Positions 50,831 to 59,941 of a DNA stretch of 64,000 nt are shown here, piece by piece. This DNA is from Nevskia sp. (GTDB lineage: Bacteria > Pseudomonadota > Gammaproteobacteria > Nevskiales > Nevskiaceae), in assembly GCA_021732745.1 (NCBI GenBank), contig JAKFUK010000005.1:186001-250000 (forward strand), in the 5' to 3' direction. A program made the translations under genes and the position numbers. Under the pieces are notes generated by a model, which was given only the letters and a program-made list of their open reading frames with translations, ran no database searches and had not been told where the DNA came from. Numbering within the stretch: the stretch's first letter is position 1; each line of letters starts with the position of its first letter.

Positions 50831-51181
50831 ATGGCCACCACGATCAATGGCGTCAATTTTTCCCAAGTCGGCAAGGATGCGCTGACGGCGGCCAAGGTGC
50901 TGCTCGACGATCCGTCAACCTGGAAAGGCTTGAAGGACATCCTCCAGAACGTCGCCGACGGCCTGACGGCGGACATCAAGTTCATCGCCCGCAAGAAGCT
51001 CAGCGGCGAGTTCAACGAGGACGACGCCCGCGTCTACCTCGAAGACCAGAAAACCATCGCCCGGGTGCGCATCCGCTCGGTGGCGATCATCACCCTGCAG
51101 ATTGCGGAGCGGGTGCTGAATGCGGTGCTCGATGTGTTTCGCATCGCGGTCCAACAGGCGATTGGCTGGACGGTTTTGTAG
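50831..51181 (+). CDS. Small unknown protein paired with the lipoprotein
   Basis: A 116-residue protein without signal peptide. The N-terminus is VNFSQVGKDALTAAKVLLDD, the middle carries a charged segment (ADIKFIARKKLSGEFNEDDA), and the C-terminus is a long amphipathic to hydrophobic helix (AIITLQIAERVLNAVLDVFR, IAVQQAIGWTVL). Together with the lipoprotein upstream it may form a two-gene envelope cassette. An AAGAAAAA ribosome region precedes ATG 50831. Function unknown. Confidence 0.65.
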   Translation: MATTINGVNFSQVGKDALTAAKVLLDDPSTWKGLKDILQNVADGLTADIKFIARKKLSGEFNEDDARVYLEDQKTIARVRIRSVAIITLQIAERVLNAVLDVFRIAVQQAIGWTVL

Positions 51182-51185
51182 CCGC

Positions 51186-53357
51186 TCAGAACAAATCTCC
51201 CGGATCGACATCCAGCGACCAGCGCTGCCGGGTCTGCTGGCCGAGTGCTTCGATCTCCGGAAGCCAGCCTTCCAGCCCGCGATGCAGGGCGGCGCGGGAC
51301 GCGCTTTTCAGCAGCAGTTGCCCGCGCTGGAAGCCAGCGCGGCGGGCCATCGTCGCCGGGGCCGGGCCGAGTGCTTCGATGGACGGTGACGCCGGCAGCA
51401 GCGCCTTCGCGCGACGCAGGAAGGCCATCACTTCGCCGTCGGTTTTTGCTTCGACTCTGAGCAGCGCCAGATTGGCGAACGGTGGCAGCAGGAACTGTTG
51501 GCGCTCGGCCATCAGGACTTGCGCGAACGCTGGATAACCGCGTTCGACCAGCAGCTTCAGCAGCGGATGCTCGGGATGATGGGTTTGCAGGATCACTTCG
51601 CCGGGCTGGCCGTTGCGGCCGACTCTTCCTGCGACCTGCGTCACCAGTTGCCCCATGCGTTCCAGCGCCCGGAAATCGCTGCCGAACAGCGCTTGATCGA
51701 CATCGACGAGGCCGGCGAACGCAAGCCCGGCGAAGTCGTGGCCCTTGGCCAGCACCTGGGTGCCGACCAGCACGTCGACATCGCCGGCCTGCACATCGGC
51801 CAGCAGCTTGGTCAGCGCAGCGCCGCTTTTCAGGCGATCGGAATCGACTCTTTCGATCCGCGCTTCGGGAAAACGCATCGTCAGCGCGTCCTCGATGCGC
51901 TCGGTGCCCTGGCCGATCGGCACCTGACGGCCGCCGCAGTCCGGGCAGGCCGGCGGCTGCGGCTCGACGTGGCCGCAGTGGTGGCAGGCCAGCCGCTTGC
52001 GGGCGCGATGCACCACCAGCCGCGCATCGCAGTTCGGGCAGGGCATCACATAGCCACAGTCGTGGCAGAGCAGCACCGGCGCGTAGCCGCGGCGGTTCAG
52101 GAACAAGAGCGACTGATGGCCCTGTTCGAGATGTCTAGCAACGGCGTCGACAAGGGTCGGGCTCAGGCCGTTTTCGAGCACGGCATGGCGCACGTCGAGC
52201 AGATGCACGCGCGGCGGCGGCGTGTCGTGGACGCGGCGGTCGAGCTTGAGGTGCCGATAGCGCGCTTCGTGGGCGTTGCGCAGCGTTTCCAGCGACGGTG
52301 TCGCGCTGCCCAGTACCACCGCCGCGCCGGCATCGCGAGCGCGGACAATGGCGACATCGCGGGCGTGGTAGCGCAGGCCGTCCTGCTGTTTGTAGGAGCC
52401 GTCGTGTTCTTCGTCGACGATCACCAGGGCCAGTTTGGGCATCGGCACGAACACCGCCGAACGGGTTCCGACGACGATTCGCGCGCTGCCGCTGCCGGCC
52501 GCGAGCCAGTGGCGGGCGCGTTCGGCTTCGCCCAGACCGGAATGAAAGCTGGCCACGCCATCGCCGAAGCGCGCCTTGAAGCGCGAAGCGAGTTGCGGCG
52601 TCAGGCCGATTTCCGGGGCCAGCACCAGCACCTGACCGCCGGCCGCCAGCACGGTTTCGGTCAGCCGCAGGTACAGCTCGGTCTTGCCGCTGCCGGTCAC
52701 GCCTTCGAGCAGGCTGACGCCGAAGCGGCCGGCGGCGGCTTGCAGCGCGTCGAGCGCTGCGGCCTGTTCGGTGGTCAGCGGCAGCGCCGGTTGGAGCGCC
52801 AGCGGCGTGCTGTCGTCGGTGCAGCGTTCGATCCAGCCCGTATCGAGCGCCTTTTTCAGCGCGGCGGCGCTGTTCGGCAGGGCGTGGCGGACGGCCGATG
52901 CGCTGCGAACGCCGGGTTCGAGCAGCGTCAGCAGGCTGCGCAGCGTGGCCGATCGCGGCGGCAGTCCGGGCAGGACGGCGCGGCCGGCATCGCTCAGGCG
53001 CAGGCCGTCCGGTGGCCGCAGCGCGGGCGCTTCGCCGCGTCGCAAAGGCCCGGGCAGGGCGGCGGCGATCACTTCGCCAAGCGGATGCAGGTAGTAATCG
53101 GCCGTCCACCGGCACAGCGCCAGCAAGGCTTCCGACAGCAGCGGCTGCTCGTCGATCAGGGCGGTAATCGGCTTGATCTCGTAGGCGGGCGGAGCTTCGT
53201 CGCGGACGGGGCCGACCACCACGCCGATCAGTTCGCGGCGCGCGAAAGGCACTTTCACGCGCTGGCCGGGCACAAGGCGTGCCGCGAGTGCGTCCGGCAC
53301 CGCGTACTCGAACGATCGGCGCAATGGAACCGGAACTGAAATTGTGATCAGGTTCAC
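51186..53357 (-). CDS. priA: Primosomal protein N' (PriA replication restart helicase)
   Basis: A 723-residue helicase that restarts stalled forks. The N-terminal DNA-binding domain (VPLRRSFEYAVPDALAA) precedes the helicase core with Walker A GVTGSGKTE (residues 219-227), DEEHD Walker B and the zinc-binding Cys clusters CHDCGYVMPCPNC and CHHCG...CPDCG. The conserved VLVGTQVLAKGHDF and GRVGRNGQPGEV motifs complete it. Two DnaA-box-like sites lie upstream. It is convergent with the accessory cassette at 50831. Confidence 0.97.
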   Translation of the reverse strand: MNLITISVPVPLRRSFEYAVPDALAARLVPGQRVKVPFARRELIGVVVGPVRDEAPPAYEIKPITALIDEQPLLSEALLALCRWTADYYLHPLGEVIAAALPGPLRRGEAPALRPPDGLRLSDAGRAVLPGLPPRSATLRSLLTLLEPGVRSASAVRHALPNSAAALKKALDTGWIERCTDDSTPLALQPALPLTTEQAAALDALQAAAGRFGVSLLEGVTGSGKTELYLRLTETVLAAGGQVLVLAPEIGLTPQLASRFKARFGDGVASFHSGLGEAERARHWLAAGSGSARIVVGTRSAVFVPMPKLALVIVDEEHDGSYKQQDGLRYHARDVAIVRARDAGAAVVLGSATPSLETLRNAHEARYRHLKLDRRVHDTPPPRVHLLDVRHAVLENGLSPTLVDAVARHLEQGHQSLLFLNRRGYAPVLLCHDCGYVMPCPNCDARLVVHRARKRLACHHCGHVEPQPPACPDCGGRQVPIGQGTERIEDALTMRFPEARIERVDSDRLKSGAALTKLLADVQAGDVDVLVGTQVLAKGHDFAGLAFAGLVDVDQALFGSDFRALERMGQLVTQVAGRVGRNGQPGEVILQTHHPEHPLLKLLVERGYPAFAQVLMAERQQFLLPPFANLALLRVEAKTDGEVMAFLRRAKALLPASPSIEALGPAPATMARRAGFQRGQLLLKSASRAALHRGLEGWLPEIEALGQQTRQRWSLDVDPGDLF

Positions 53358-53365
53358 AAAGGGGC

Positions 53366-53374
53366 TGTGGATAA
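53366..53374 (-). promoter_or_regulatory. DnaA box (perfect TTATCCACA)
   Basis: TGTGGATAA on the plus strand is the exact complement of the DnaA consensus TTATCCACA, 9 bp upstream of priA. Confidence 0.5.
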
Positions 53375-53550
53375 GCGTGTGTACATCCCGGAGACACAGA
53401 TATTGCCGAAATGCCGATCCATGATCGACACGGTGACGTTTCGCATCGCATCCAGAATATTCATAGATAAATCAATGAAATGCGCGAACTGACAAGGCTT
53501 CTGGGCATTACCGGGGATTGACAGCGCGATGCAAGGGGTTTTCGGGCTCT

Positions 53551-53559
53551 TGTGCATAA
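53551..53559 (-). promoter_or_regulatory. DnaA-box-like site (TTATGCACA)
   Basis: TGTGCATAA, same orientation as the first site and 185 bp from it; it fits the TTATNCACA consensus. Confidence 0.4.
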
Positions 53560-53764
53560 CAGCAATTTGGCTCGCTGAATCCTTTGGGATTACCCCATCA
53601 CAGGATCTCCCAATCGGCCGCAAAGGCCCGCCGCTGCGGCGTTTTCCGGACAGCGGATTCTGCGCTGCTCGCGCCGCCGGCAGGGAAGCCGGACAATCGC
53701 CCACCTCGCTCCGAATGCCGATCATGTCCGCCTCACGCTTCGCCTGTTGCACCGCTTTGCCGCG

Positions 53765-54649
53765 ATGAGCACCGCCAGCGCCCGTTTCGGCCTGCCGGGT
53801 CTGGTGCTCGGCGCGGTCCTCATCGGCTTTGCGCCGATCGTCGTGCGGCTGGTCGAAGTCGGGCCGACCGCAGCTGCATTCTGGCGGCTGGCAATCGCCG
53901 TGCCGGTGCTGTGGCTGGCGCGACGGGCGCAGCCGAAGCCGGACATGCCGCCGGATCGCGCTGCGATCACGCTGATGCTGCTGGCCGGTGTGGCCTTCGC
54001 GCTCGATCTGGCGTTGTGGCATCGCTCGATCCACCTGACCTCGGTGGCCAATGCCACCCTGATGAGCAATCTGTCGCCGGTGTTCATCGCCCTGACCCTG
54101 CATTTCGGCTTCGGCGACCGTCATCCGCCGCGTTTCTGGATCGGCCTGCTGCTGGCGCTGGCCGGGGCTGCCTGGCTGGTGGCCGACAGCTTCACGATCA
54201 GCCATGAAACCGCCATCGGCGACCTGCTGGCGGTCGGCACGGCCGTGTTCTACGCCATTTATCAACTGCTGGTCAGCCGCAGCCGACGCCGCTACACGGC
54301 ACTCGACGTGATGTTCTGGGCCAGCCTCGCCGGCCTGCTGACCCTGTTGCCGATGAGCCTCGCCTTCGGCGAAAAGATCGTGCCGACCAGCGCTCGCGAC
54401 CTCGCCTTGCTCGCCGCACTCGGGCTGGTCGTCCACATCGGCGGACAGGGCCTGATCGCCTGGGCGCAGGCGCATGTCACCGCCTCGTTCGCCTCGGTAA
54501 CGCTGCTGGTGCAGCCGGTCGCCGCCGCCGTGTTCGCCTGGGCGCTCTTGAACGAGCGCTTCGGCGTCAATCAGGCGCTGGGCGGAGCGGTGATCCTGGC
54601 CGGCATCGTCACTTGTCGGTTGGCGATGCTGGCCGCTGCGAAACGCTGA
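53765..54649 (+). CDS. EamA/DMT family transporter
   Basis: A 294-residue inner-membrane protein with ten predicted helices in two EamA repeats. Segments include GLVLGAVLIGFAPIVVRLVE, ANATLMSNLSPVFIALTLHF, GDLLAVGTAVFYAIYQLLVS and ASVTLLVQPVAAAVFAWALL followed by NERF. Members export metabolites or amino acids; the substrate is unknown. ATG 53765 is preferred over a TTG six codons upstream. Confidence 0.92.
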   Translation: MSTASARFGLPGLVLGAVLIGFAPIVVRLVEVGPTAAAFWRLAIAVPVLWLARRAQPKPDMPPDRAAITLMLLAGVAFALDLALWHRSIHLTSVANATLMSNLSPVFIALTLHFGFGDRHPPRFWIGLLLALAGAAWLVADSFTISHETAIGDLLAVGTAVFYAIYQLLVSRSRRRYTALDVMFWASLAGLLTLLPMSLAFGEKIVPTSARDLALLAALGLVVHIGGQGLIAWAQAHVTASFASVTLLVQPVAAAVFAWALLNERFGVNQALGGAVILAGIVTCRLAMLAAAKR

Positions 54650-54653
54650 TGGC

Positions 54654-56585
54654 TCAGCGTTCGGCGCTCGCCGCCGAGCGATACAGCAGCCCGCCGACCA
54701 CGGCCAGCACCACCAGGCCGACGAACTGGCCGAACTGGAACGAGGCCGGGGCCGCCAGCACATCGGCCGAGCCGCTGAGCACGATCGGCACGGCGATGAC
54801 GATGCCCATCAGCGCCTCACCGGTGATCAGGCCGGCAGCGAACAGGGTGCCGGTGCGGTGCAGCTTGTCGCGGGCGTCCTCGTCGGTGGCGGCGACACCG
54901 GCCTTTTTCTCGACGAACCAGGCGATCAGGCTGCCGAGGAAGATCGGCACCATCAGTTCCAGCGGCAGGTAGATGCCGATCGCAGCCCCCAGCACCGGCA
55001 CCCGGAAGTGCGAGCTGCGGGCTTTGAGCCATTCGTCGAGCGCGATGATCGCAGCACCGACCACGGCACCGAGGGCGATGAAGTTCCACGGCAGTTCGCC
55101 GCCGAACATGCCCTTGGCGACCGAGGCCATAAGGTTGGCTTGTGGTGCTGCCAGCGCGTTCGGATGCTCAGGCGTTGGCGCGCCGATGCCGTAGGCGGCG
55201 GCCAGCAGGTTCAGCACTGGGGCCATCACCAGCGCGCAGGAAAAGGCGCCGATACCAAGCATCAACTGCTGCTTCCACGGCGTGGCGCCGACCAGATAGC
55301 CCGCCTTCAGGTCCTGAAGATTGTCGCCGCCGACCGAAGCCGCGCAGCAAACCACCGCGCCGATCATGATCGCGGCAACCGCCCCGATCGGCGAATCCTT
55401 GCCGAGCAGCAGGATCAGCACCAGCGAGGCGAACAGAATGGTGGCGATGGTGATGCCGGACACCGGATTGTTCGACGAGCCGACGAGGCCTGCGAGATAG
55501 CCCGACACCGACACGAACAGGAAGCCGGCGACGATCATGATGAGGGTCATCGGGATGCTGACCAGCCAGTCATTGACGATGGCCTGATACAGAATGGCCA
55601 GCGGAATGGTGAACAGCACGAGCGCCACCAGCATCCACTTCATCGGCAGATCGCGATCGGTTTCGGCGATTTCCACGCCGCTGGTGTTCTTGCGCGCAGC
55701 GGCGAGGCCGGACTTGATGCCGGAGGCCAGCGACTTGCGAAGCGAGAACAGCGTCCAGATGCCGCCGATCAGCATGGCGCCGACGCCCAGATAACGGATC
55801 TTCGCCGACCAGATCGCGTAGCCCAGCTCCTCGGCATGCATGCCGGCGATCTTTGCGGCGAGGGCCGGATCGGTATCGAGAAAGAAGGCGTGGTAGATCG
55901 GGATCGCGAACTGCCAGCTCAGGATGCTGCCGGCCACCACGACGATGCCGACATTGAGCCCCACGATGTAGCCGACGCCGAGCAGGGCGGGCGACAGATT
56001 GGTACCGATGAAGGCGAAATACTTGCCGATGAAGGTGGCACCGACGGCGGCATCCGGAATCAGCTTCAGGCCGCTGGCCGCAGCCAGCTTGATGAACGCG
56101 CCGAGGCCACCGGCGAAAGCCAGCGTCTTGACCCCCTGGCCCGGGTTTTCACCGGCTTTCAGCACTTCCGCCGCTGCCTTGCCTTCCGGGAAGGCCAGCG
56201 GTTCTTCGACGATCATCGTCCGCCGCAAGGGTACCGAGAACAGCACGCCGAGCAGGCCGCCGAGACCGGCGATGGCCAGCACCCAGGAATACCGGAAGTT
56301 CTGCCAGTAGCCGAGGATGATCAGCGCCGGCAGGGTGAAGATGACACCGGCTGCGATCGAGGAACCGGCGGAAGCGCCGGTCTGGACGATGTTGTTCTCC
56401 AGGATGGTGCCGCCGCCCAGCACCCGCAGCACCGCCATCGACACCACCGCCGCCGGAATCGCCGTGGCGATGGTCAGCCCGGCGAACAGGCCCAGATAGG
56501 CGTTCGCGGCGGCGAGGATCATCGCCAGGATCACCGACAGGAAGACGGCGCGGAAGGTCAGTTGCGGAACGGCGGCAGGGGTCAT
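54654..56585 (-). CDS. Oligopeptide transporter, OPT family
   Basis: A 643-residue membrane protein of the OPT superfamily: LTFRAVFLSVILAMILAAAN, then AYLGLFAGLTIATAIPAAVV, NNIVQTGASAGSSIAAGVIF, the PLRRTMIVEEPLAFPEG motif and NPVSGITIATI near the middle. Around fourteen helices. Members move oligopeptides or metal chelates. GGAG precedes ATG 56585. It is convergent with the EamA gene (4-bp gap between stops). Confidence 0.93.
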   Translation of the reverse strand: MTPAAVPQLTFRAVFLSVILAMILAAANAYLGLFAGLTIATAIPAAVVSMAVLRVLGGGTILENNIVQTGASAGSSIAAGVIFTLPALIILGYWQNFRYSWVLAIAGLGGLLGVLFSVPLRRTMIVEEPLAFPEGKAAAEVLKAGENPGQGVKTLAFAGGLGAFIKLAAASGLKLIPDAAVGATFIGKYFAFIGTNLSPALLGVGYIVGLNVGIVVVAGSILSWQFAIPIYHAFFLDTDPALAAKIAGMHAEELGYAIWSAKIRYLGVGAMLIGGIWTLFSLRKSLASGIKSGLAAARKNTSGVEIAETDRDLPMKWMLVALVLFTIPLAILYQAIVNDWLVSIPMTLIMIVAGFLFVSVSGYLAGLVGSSNNPVSGITIATILFASLVLILLLGKDSPIGAVAAIMIGAVVCCAASVGGDNLQDLKAGYLVGATPWKQQLMLGIGAFSCALVMAPVLNLLAAAYGIGAPTPEHPNALAAPQANLMASVAKGMFGGELPWNFIALGAVVGAAIIALDEWLKARSSHFRVPVLGAAIGIYLPLELMVPIFLGSLIAWFVEKKAGVAATDEDARDKLHRTGTLFAAGLITGEALMGIVIAVPIVLSGSADVLAAPASFQFGQFVGLVVLAVVGGLLYRSAASAER

Positions 56586-56676
56586 CGGGGCACTCCGCTG
56601 GTTGATTCGGGAATGCGGCCGATTGTTGCACGCGGGTGGCGGGGGATTGCGCCGCCGTCAGGGAAAATCAAACCAC

Positions 56677-56956
56677 GGGCGCTGCGCGCAAGGCGCAAAG
56701 GGAAAAGAAAGGGGAAAAGAAAGAAAAGCTTGAAGAGTTTTGGGAAACGGCCTGACGGGCAATGATGATCGGGCGGCTTGGCTGGTCTTCCCTCTCCCTC
56801 CGGGAGAGGGGGCGGGGGTGAGGGACTCGTCGGCGGAAGGGCACTTAACCTGAAAGACCCTCATCCCAACCCTTCTCCCGGGGGGAGAAGGGCTGCCTTG
56901 ATTGAATCGGCGTTTGCTTTCCTTTCTTTTCCCTTTGCGCCTTGCGCGCAGCGCCC
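56677..56956. repeat. Purine-arm inverted repeat enclosing a double-hairpin repeat
   Basis: Outer arms 56677-56711 and 56922-56956 are exact or near-exact complements with the core GGGCGCTGCGCGCAAGGCGC. Between them lies a copy of the double-hairpin repeat (56790-56810 and 56870-56892), inverted relative to the copy at 24450. It fills the gap between OPT and tolC. Confidence 0.92.
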
Positions 56957-56985
56957 GTCTTTTTCTGACGTTGCCGTTGCTGTTT

Positions 56986-58365
56986 TTACGGAGCAGGCGC
57001 AGCCACCGGCACCGCCAGCAGCAGCCGGTCGATGTCGGCGAGGTCCGATTCGGTCAGCCGGCCGGCCTGCTGCTTCAGGGTCAGCACGCTGATCAGGTAG
57101 TCGTAGCGGCTCTGGTAGTAGGTGCGCTGGGCGATGTAGAGATTGCGCAGGGTGTTCAGCACATCCACTTCGGTGCGGGTGCCGACCTGCAGGCCGACTT
57201 GGCTGGATTCGAGCGCGGTCTGGTTCGACTTCACGGCCTGAAGGTTCGCCTTGACGCTGGCGATGCCGGACACCACGCCCTGGTAGGCGTCGCGGGTCTG
57301 GCGTTCGATCGAGCGTTTCGAGCCTTCGAGCTGGGCCAGCGACTGGTCGCGCGTTGCCGCCGCCTGCCTGACCTGCGACTGGGTCAGGCCGCCGCTGAAG
57401 ATGGGCACGTTCAGCGACAGGCCGATCTGGCCGCGCGTGGTGTCGGGATTGCGCGAAAAGCTGTTCAGGTTCTCGCCATAGTTGCCGTCGATACCAAGCG
57501 TCGGGTAGTGGCGTGCATAGGCGACGCCGACGGCCTTTTTTGCGACCTCAGCGTTCAGTTCGGCGATCTGCAAGTCGAAATTGCTGTCGTGGGCGACTTT
57601 CAGCCAGTCGTCCACCGACACCGGATTCGGGCTGGCCAGCGGGATTTCCTCGATCAAGCCTTCGGCCGTTTCGGCATAGCCGCCGGTGATCTCGCCGAGC
57701 GCGCGCCGGGCGTTCGATTGCGTGCGCTCTGCGCCGATCAGCGTCGCCACGCTGGCGTCGAATGCAGCCTGCGCTTCCTGCACGTCGGTGATCGCGGCAA
57801 GGCCGACTTCAAAGCGTTTCTTCGCCTGCAGCAACTGGCGTTCGTTGGCGTCGCGCTCGGCGGTATTGGTGCGCACCGCGTCGCTGGCGCTGAGCACGAC
57901 GAAATAGGCCTGTGCCACACGCAGGATCAGCGCCTGCTGGGCGCTGCGATAGGTCGCTTCGGCAAGCGCAACCTGGGAATCGGTCTGGCGCAATCGCCGC
58001 CAAGCTTCAAAGCTCCAGACGGTCTGCGACAGGGTCACCTGATACGACAAGGCATCGTTGCCGAAGGTCGTGGTGCCTTCGACGGCCACTGGCGGCTGGG
58101 CGGGATCGAGCACGATAACGTCCGACTGGGTCACCGAGGTCCGCGAACGCGTGCCGCTGACGCCGCCATTCAACTGCGGCAGAAACGCCGACAGCGCCTG
58201 CGGTTTCACCTCGATCGCCGCATCACGCGCGAATTTCGCCGCTGAAAGCGTGGTGTCCTGATCGAGCGCCTTGCGATAGGTTTCGAGCAGATCGTTGGCG
58301 TCGACGGCGAAGATCGGCGCAAGGAAGCAGGACGCGAGAACGGTCCGGGCGATGGAACGGCGCAT
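56986..58365 (-). CDS. tolC: TolC family outer-membrane channel
   Basis: A 459-residue outer-membrane efflux/secretion channel. Signal peptide (TVLASCFLAPIFAVDA), then two TolC repeats: DLLETYRKALDQDTTLSAAK, YQVTLSQTVWSFEAWRRLRQ, RFEVGLAAITDVQEAQAAFD and VGTRTEVDVLNTLRNLYIAQ. It trimerises into a beta-barrel with a long periplasmic tunnel. It could serve the RND pump at 33480, which has no outer-membrane partner in its own locus. It starts 23 bp after the rhodanese gene. Confidence 0.93.
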   Translation of the reverse strand: MRRSIARTVLASCFLAPIFAVDANDLLETYRKALDQDTTLSAAKFARDAAIEVKPQALSAFLPQLNGGVSGTRSRTSVTQSDVIVLDPAQPPVAVEGTTTFGNDALSYQVTLSQTVWSFEAWRRLRQTDSQVALAEATYRSAQQALILRVAQAYFVVLSASDAVRTNTAERDANERQLLQAKKRFEVGLAAITDVQEAQAAFDASVATLIGAERTQSNARRALGEITGGYAETAEGLIEEIPLASPNPVSVDDWLKVAHDSNFDLQIAELNAEVAKKAVGVAYARHYPTLGIDGNYGENLNSFSRNPDTTRGQIGLSLNVPIFSGGLTQSQVRQAAATRDQSLAQLEGSKRSIERQTRDAYQGVVSGIASVKANLQAVKSNQTALESSQVGLQVGTRTEVDVLNTLRNLYIAQRTYYQSRYDYLISVLTLKQQAGRLTESDLADIDRLLLAVPVAAPAP

Positions 58366-58388
58366 GAATCTTCCTGAAGAATGGACAG

Positions 58389-58703
58389 TTAGTAGCGGGG
58401 AACGGCCGGGTCGATGAGCTGCGACCAGGCGTCGATACCACCGGTTAGATGCGAGACATCGGCAAAACCGTTGCGCTCCAGAAAGCGCCCGGCCATTTCG
58501 CTGCGCACGCCGTGATGGCATAGGACGGCGATGCTTGCGGAAGGGTTTAACTCGGCCACCCGCTGGCCGAGTTCGGCGAGCGGAATGCAGACCGCGCCGG
58601 GCAGGGCGGCGATGTCGATTTCTTCCGGCATGCGCACGTCGAGCAGGATGGTTCCAGGCTGGGCGATCAGCGCCTTGAAGGCGTCCGGGGCGAGGTTCTG
58701 CAT
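58389..58703 (-). CDS. Rhodanese-like sulfurtransferase
   Basis: A 104-residue single-domain rhodanese: ILLDVRMPEE, GAVCIPL, and the active-site loop C62-H-H-G-V-R-S, with SHLTGGIDAW at the end. It transfers sulfane sulfur. It is paired with tolC in an operon, an arrangement seen in other gammaproteobacteria. Confidence 0.92.
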   Translation of the reverse strand: MQNLAPDAFKALIAQPGTILLDVRMPEEIDIAALPGAVCIPLAELGQRVAELNPSASIAVLCHHGVRSEMAGRFLERNGFADVSHLTGGIDAWSQLIDPAVPRY

Positions 58704-58790
58704 GGTCGGAACGGGGGCGTGCGAAGGTGAACTGGAAACAGCCTAGCACGCAGCAAAGCCTTGTCCGGACTGAATTTCCTGCCTTCTGCT

Positions 58791-59825
58791 TCAGCTTTGC
58801 GGTTCTTTACCGCTGCCGCCCGTGGCGTCCGGATAGACCAGTTCGGCGAGTGCCGCACGGCTGTAGACACCGAGCTTGCGATAGACGCGATACAGGTGGT
58901 TGGCGACCGTCGACGGCGCGATGCCGATGCGCTTCGCGGCCTGCTTGAAGCTCAGGCCGTGGGCGACGGCAGCGACCACGTCGCGCTCGCGACGGGTCAG
59001 GTGATCGAGCGGGCCGGCGGCCCAGATGTGGACACAGCGCAGTTCGTCCAGCGGCTCGGCGCGGATGCACAGGCCGGCAGTCACCACCGTTTCGCCCTCC
59101 GGCGGCAGCGCGAACGGCAGTTGCTGCGGCTGGCGCGCGGGAAAATGGCGGTCCAGCAACTCGAAGAAGCGCGGCATCGCTTCGTGAAAGACCCCGGTGG
59201 CGTCCACGGCAGCGGCGGCACTGGCGGCTGGCCGGTCAGCGAGCCGCCGCGACATCTGCAGGAAGAAGGCATGCGAAGCCGCGTTGAACAGATGAAACAT
59301 CACCCGGCCGACCTTGGCGGCATCGCAGGCGGTGAACGGCTGCCGGCGATCGAAACGGTACAGGCTGACCAGCGAATACAGGCCGCTGTCGGTATCGCTG
59401 TGGATGGTCGACAGGATTCGTTCGATGCCGTACGGCGCAAAGGTTTGCCGGTACACCTGCGAACCGTAGAACTGCGGGTCCGGCAGCACGCTCTGCATGT
59501 CCACCGGGGTTTCCAGCTGCGCCAGCAACACCGGAACGATGGGATTGATGCCCTGTGACGCTTCCAGCGCCTCGGGAAACGCGGCCGGCAGGTTGATCAC
59601 CGTGCAGGTGTGGAACTTCATGCGCCGCACGGTGCCGGTGCCCCAGATGGCGGCGTCGAAGCGCAGCAGCCGCGCCAGTTCACTCAGGGCCCAGACCCGG
59701 AATCGGCCCGGCGACACGGCCAGACCGCCGCGATAAAGCCGCCCGATCAGGGCGTCGACCGGATCGACGGCGGCATGCAGGCCTTCCTCGTGAGCAATCG
59801 GGTTCCTGCGGTCGGCTGGCATCAT
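58791..59825 (-). CDS. LuxR-type transcriptional regulator
   Basis: A 344-residue regulator with a C-terminal LuxR HTH (LTRRERDVVAAVAHGLSFKQ, then AAKRIGIAPSTVANHLYRVY). The N-terminal 270 residues are a sensory domain with no recognised family; an autoinducer-binding domain is not evident. The start is ATG 59825, with a second ATG one codon later. Target unknown. Confidence 0.88.
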   Translation of the reverse strand: MMPADRRNPIAHEEGLHAAVDPVDALIGRLYRGGLAVSPGRFRVWALSELARLLRFDAAIWGTGTVRRMKFHTCTVINLPAAFPEALEASQGINPIVPVLLAQLETPVDMQSVLPDPQFYGSQVYRQTFAPYGIERILSTIHSDTDSGLYSLVSLYRFDRRQPFTACDAAKVGRVMFHLFNAASHAFFLQMSRRLADRPAASAAAAVDATGVFHEAMPRFFELLDRHFPARQPQQLPFALPPEGETVVTAGLCIRAEPLDELRCVHIWAAGPLDHLTRRERDVVAAVAHGLSFKQAAKRIGIAPSTVANHLYRVYRKLGVYSRAALAELVYPDATGGSGKEPQS

Positions 59826-59941
59826 CCGGAAGGGGGCTCTTGGTCATCAATGGTGGGCGGCGGAGCGGGATTTACCATCCGCGCCCGGCCTGATCGCGCC
59901 TATCCTGCGCCGAAGCTAGCCCGCTGCCACCCTTTGCGCTC

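Larger units (their letters stand above)
53358..53764. other. Gene-free region upstream of priA
   Basis: 407 bp between the divergent priA and EamA-transporter genes, AT-richer near priA. It contains the two DnaA-box-like sites and a loose TTCAT/ATGAA dyad. No credible small gene was found in it. Confidence 0.6.

Noticed and set aside
53529..53768. Short plus-strand frame before the EamA gene
   Set aside because: No ribosome site, Cys/Arg-rich composition and no homology pattern.
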